Below are positions 15,162 to 15,227 of a stretch of DNA of 15,227 nt, in pieces. The position numbers were made by a program, and so were the translations under genes. The notes under the pieces were generated by a model. That model did not search any database, was not told the DNA's origin, and saw only the letters and a list, made by a program, of their open reading frames with translations. The stretch comes from CAZVXI01 sp964631295 (GTDB taxonomy: Bacteria > Planctomycetota > Phycisphaerae > Phycisphaerales > SM1A02): NCBI GenBank assembly GCA_964631295.1, contig CAZVXI010000069.1, positions 1 to 15,227 on the forward strand, written 5' to 3'. Each line of letters begins with the position of its first letter. Position 1 is the first letter of the stretch.

Positions 15162-15227
15162 GGACAGGTGGCCGAGCGGCTGAAGGCACCGGTTTGCTAA
15201 ACCGGCGTAGTGGGTTAACTGCTACCG
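15162..15227 (+). tRNA. tRNA-Ser (anticodon GCU), 3' partial
   Basis: The 5' acceptor strand GGACAGG (15162-15168), TG, then a D-arm GCCGAGCGGCTGAAGGC are typical of serine tRNA. The anticodon stem CCGGT (15189-15193) pairs with ACCGG (15201-15205) around the loop TTGCTAA, giving anticodon GCT (15196-15198), which reads AGC/AGU. A long variable arm follows (GTAGT paired with GCTAC), as expected for class II tRNA. The T-arm and acceptor 3' strand lie beyond the window end. Confidence 0.93.

Noticed and set aside
15162..15227. tRNA-Ser as an integration site for a genomic island
   Set aside because: No integrase, direct repeat or mobile gene is visible, and the tRNA 3' end, where attachment usually occurs, is outside the window.

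Overview
The window looks like a chromosomal segment from a planctomycete, most likely a Phycisphaerae-type lineage. This is inferred from content, not from a marker gene: exported Gfo/Idh/MocA oxidoreductases with twin-arginine leaders, a surface protein ending in a dockerin-like tail (DLLxVLSxWG twice), a choice-of-anchor-Q-type beta-helix protein, GACC-type cysteine-rich repeats, and an exo-sialidase/ThuA protein. No insertion sequence, integrase, phage gene or CRISPR array was seen.

Left part (1-3556): the 3' end of a large cysteine-rich repeat protein that runs in from outside the window, a strong rho-independent terminator followed by a second terminator-like hairpin, and a secreted parallel beta-helix protein. 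A 13-bp stem hairpin separates this protein from the convergent transporter gene.

Middle part (3557-10411): a minus-strand nucleoside/sugar:H+ symporter-like MFS transporter (with an unusually large periplasmic loop) is divergent from a plus-strand pair made of a cytoplasmic TIM-barrel sugar isomerase/epimerase and a cytoplasmic Gfo/Idh/MocA dehydrogenase. The dehydrogenase is interrupted by a 10-N scaffold gap that creates a false frameshift. Tail to tail with it, only 9 bp away, lies a minus-strand two-gene unit: an ApbE-like flavin transferase lipoprotein, translationally coupled (ATGA overlap) to a sialidase beta-propeller fused to a ThuA domain.

Right part (10512-15017): a compact four-gene plus-strand operon alternating Gfo/Idh, TIM barrel, Gfo/Idh, TIM barrel, each starting with a twin-arginine motif (the last leader is weak). 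A tRNA-Ser(GCU) gene begins at 15162 and runs off the right edge.

Taken together, 3557-15017 holds three Gfo/Idh oxidoreductases, three TIM-barrel isomerase-like proteins, a ThuA domain and a sugar/nucleoside-type permease. ThuA/ThuB and the YcjS/YcjR-type enzymes are known to handle 3-keto sugars, so the best unifying hypothesis is oxidation of a glycoside or polyol to a keto sugar, followed by epimerisation, isomerisation or elimination. One dehydrogenase/TIM-barrel pair would act in the cytoplasm and two outside it. The substrate cannot be read from the sequence.
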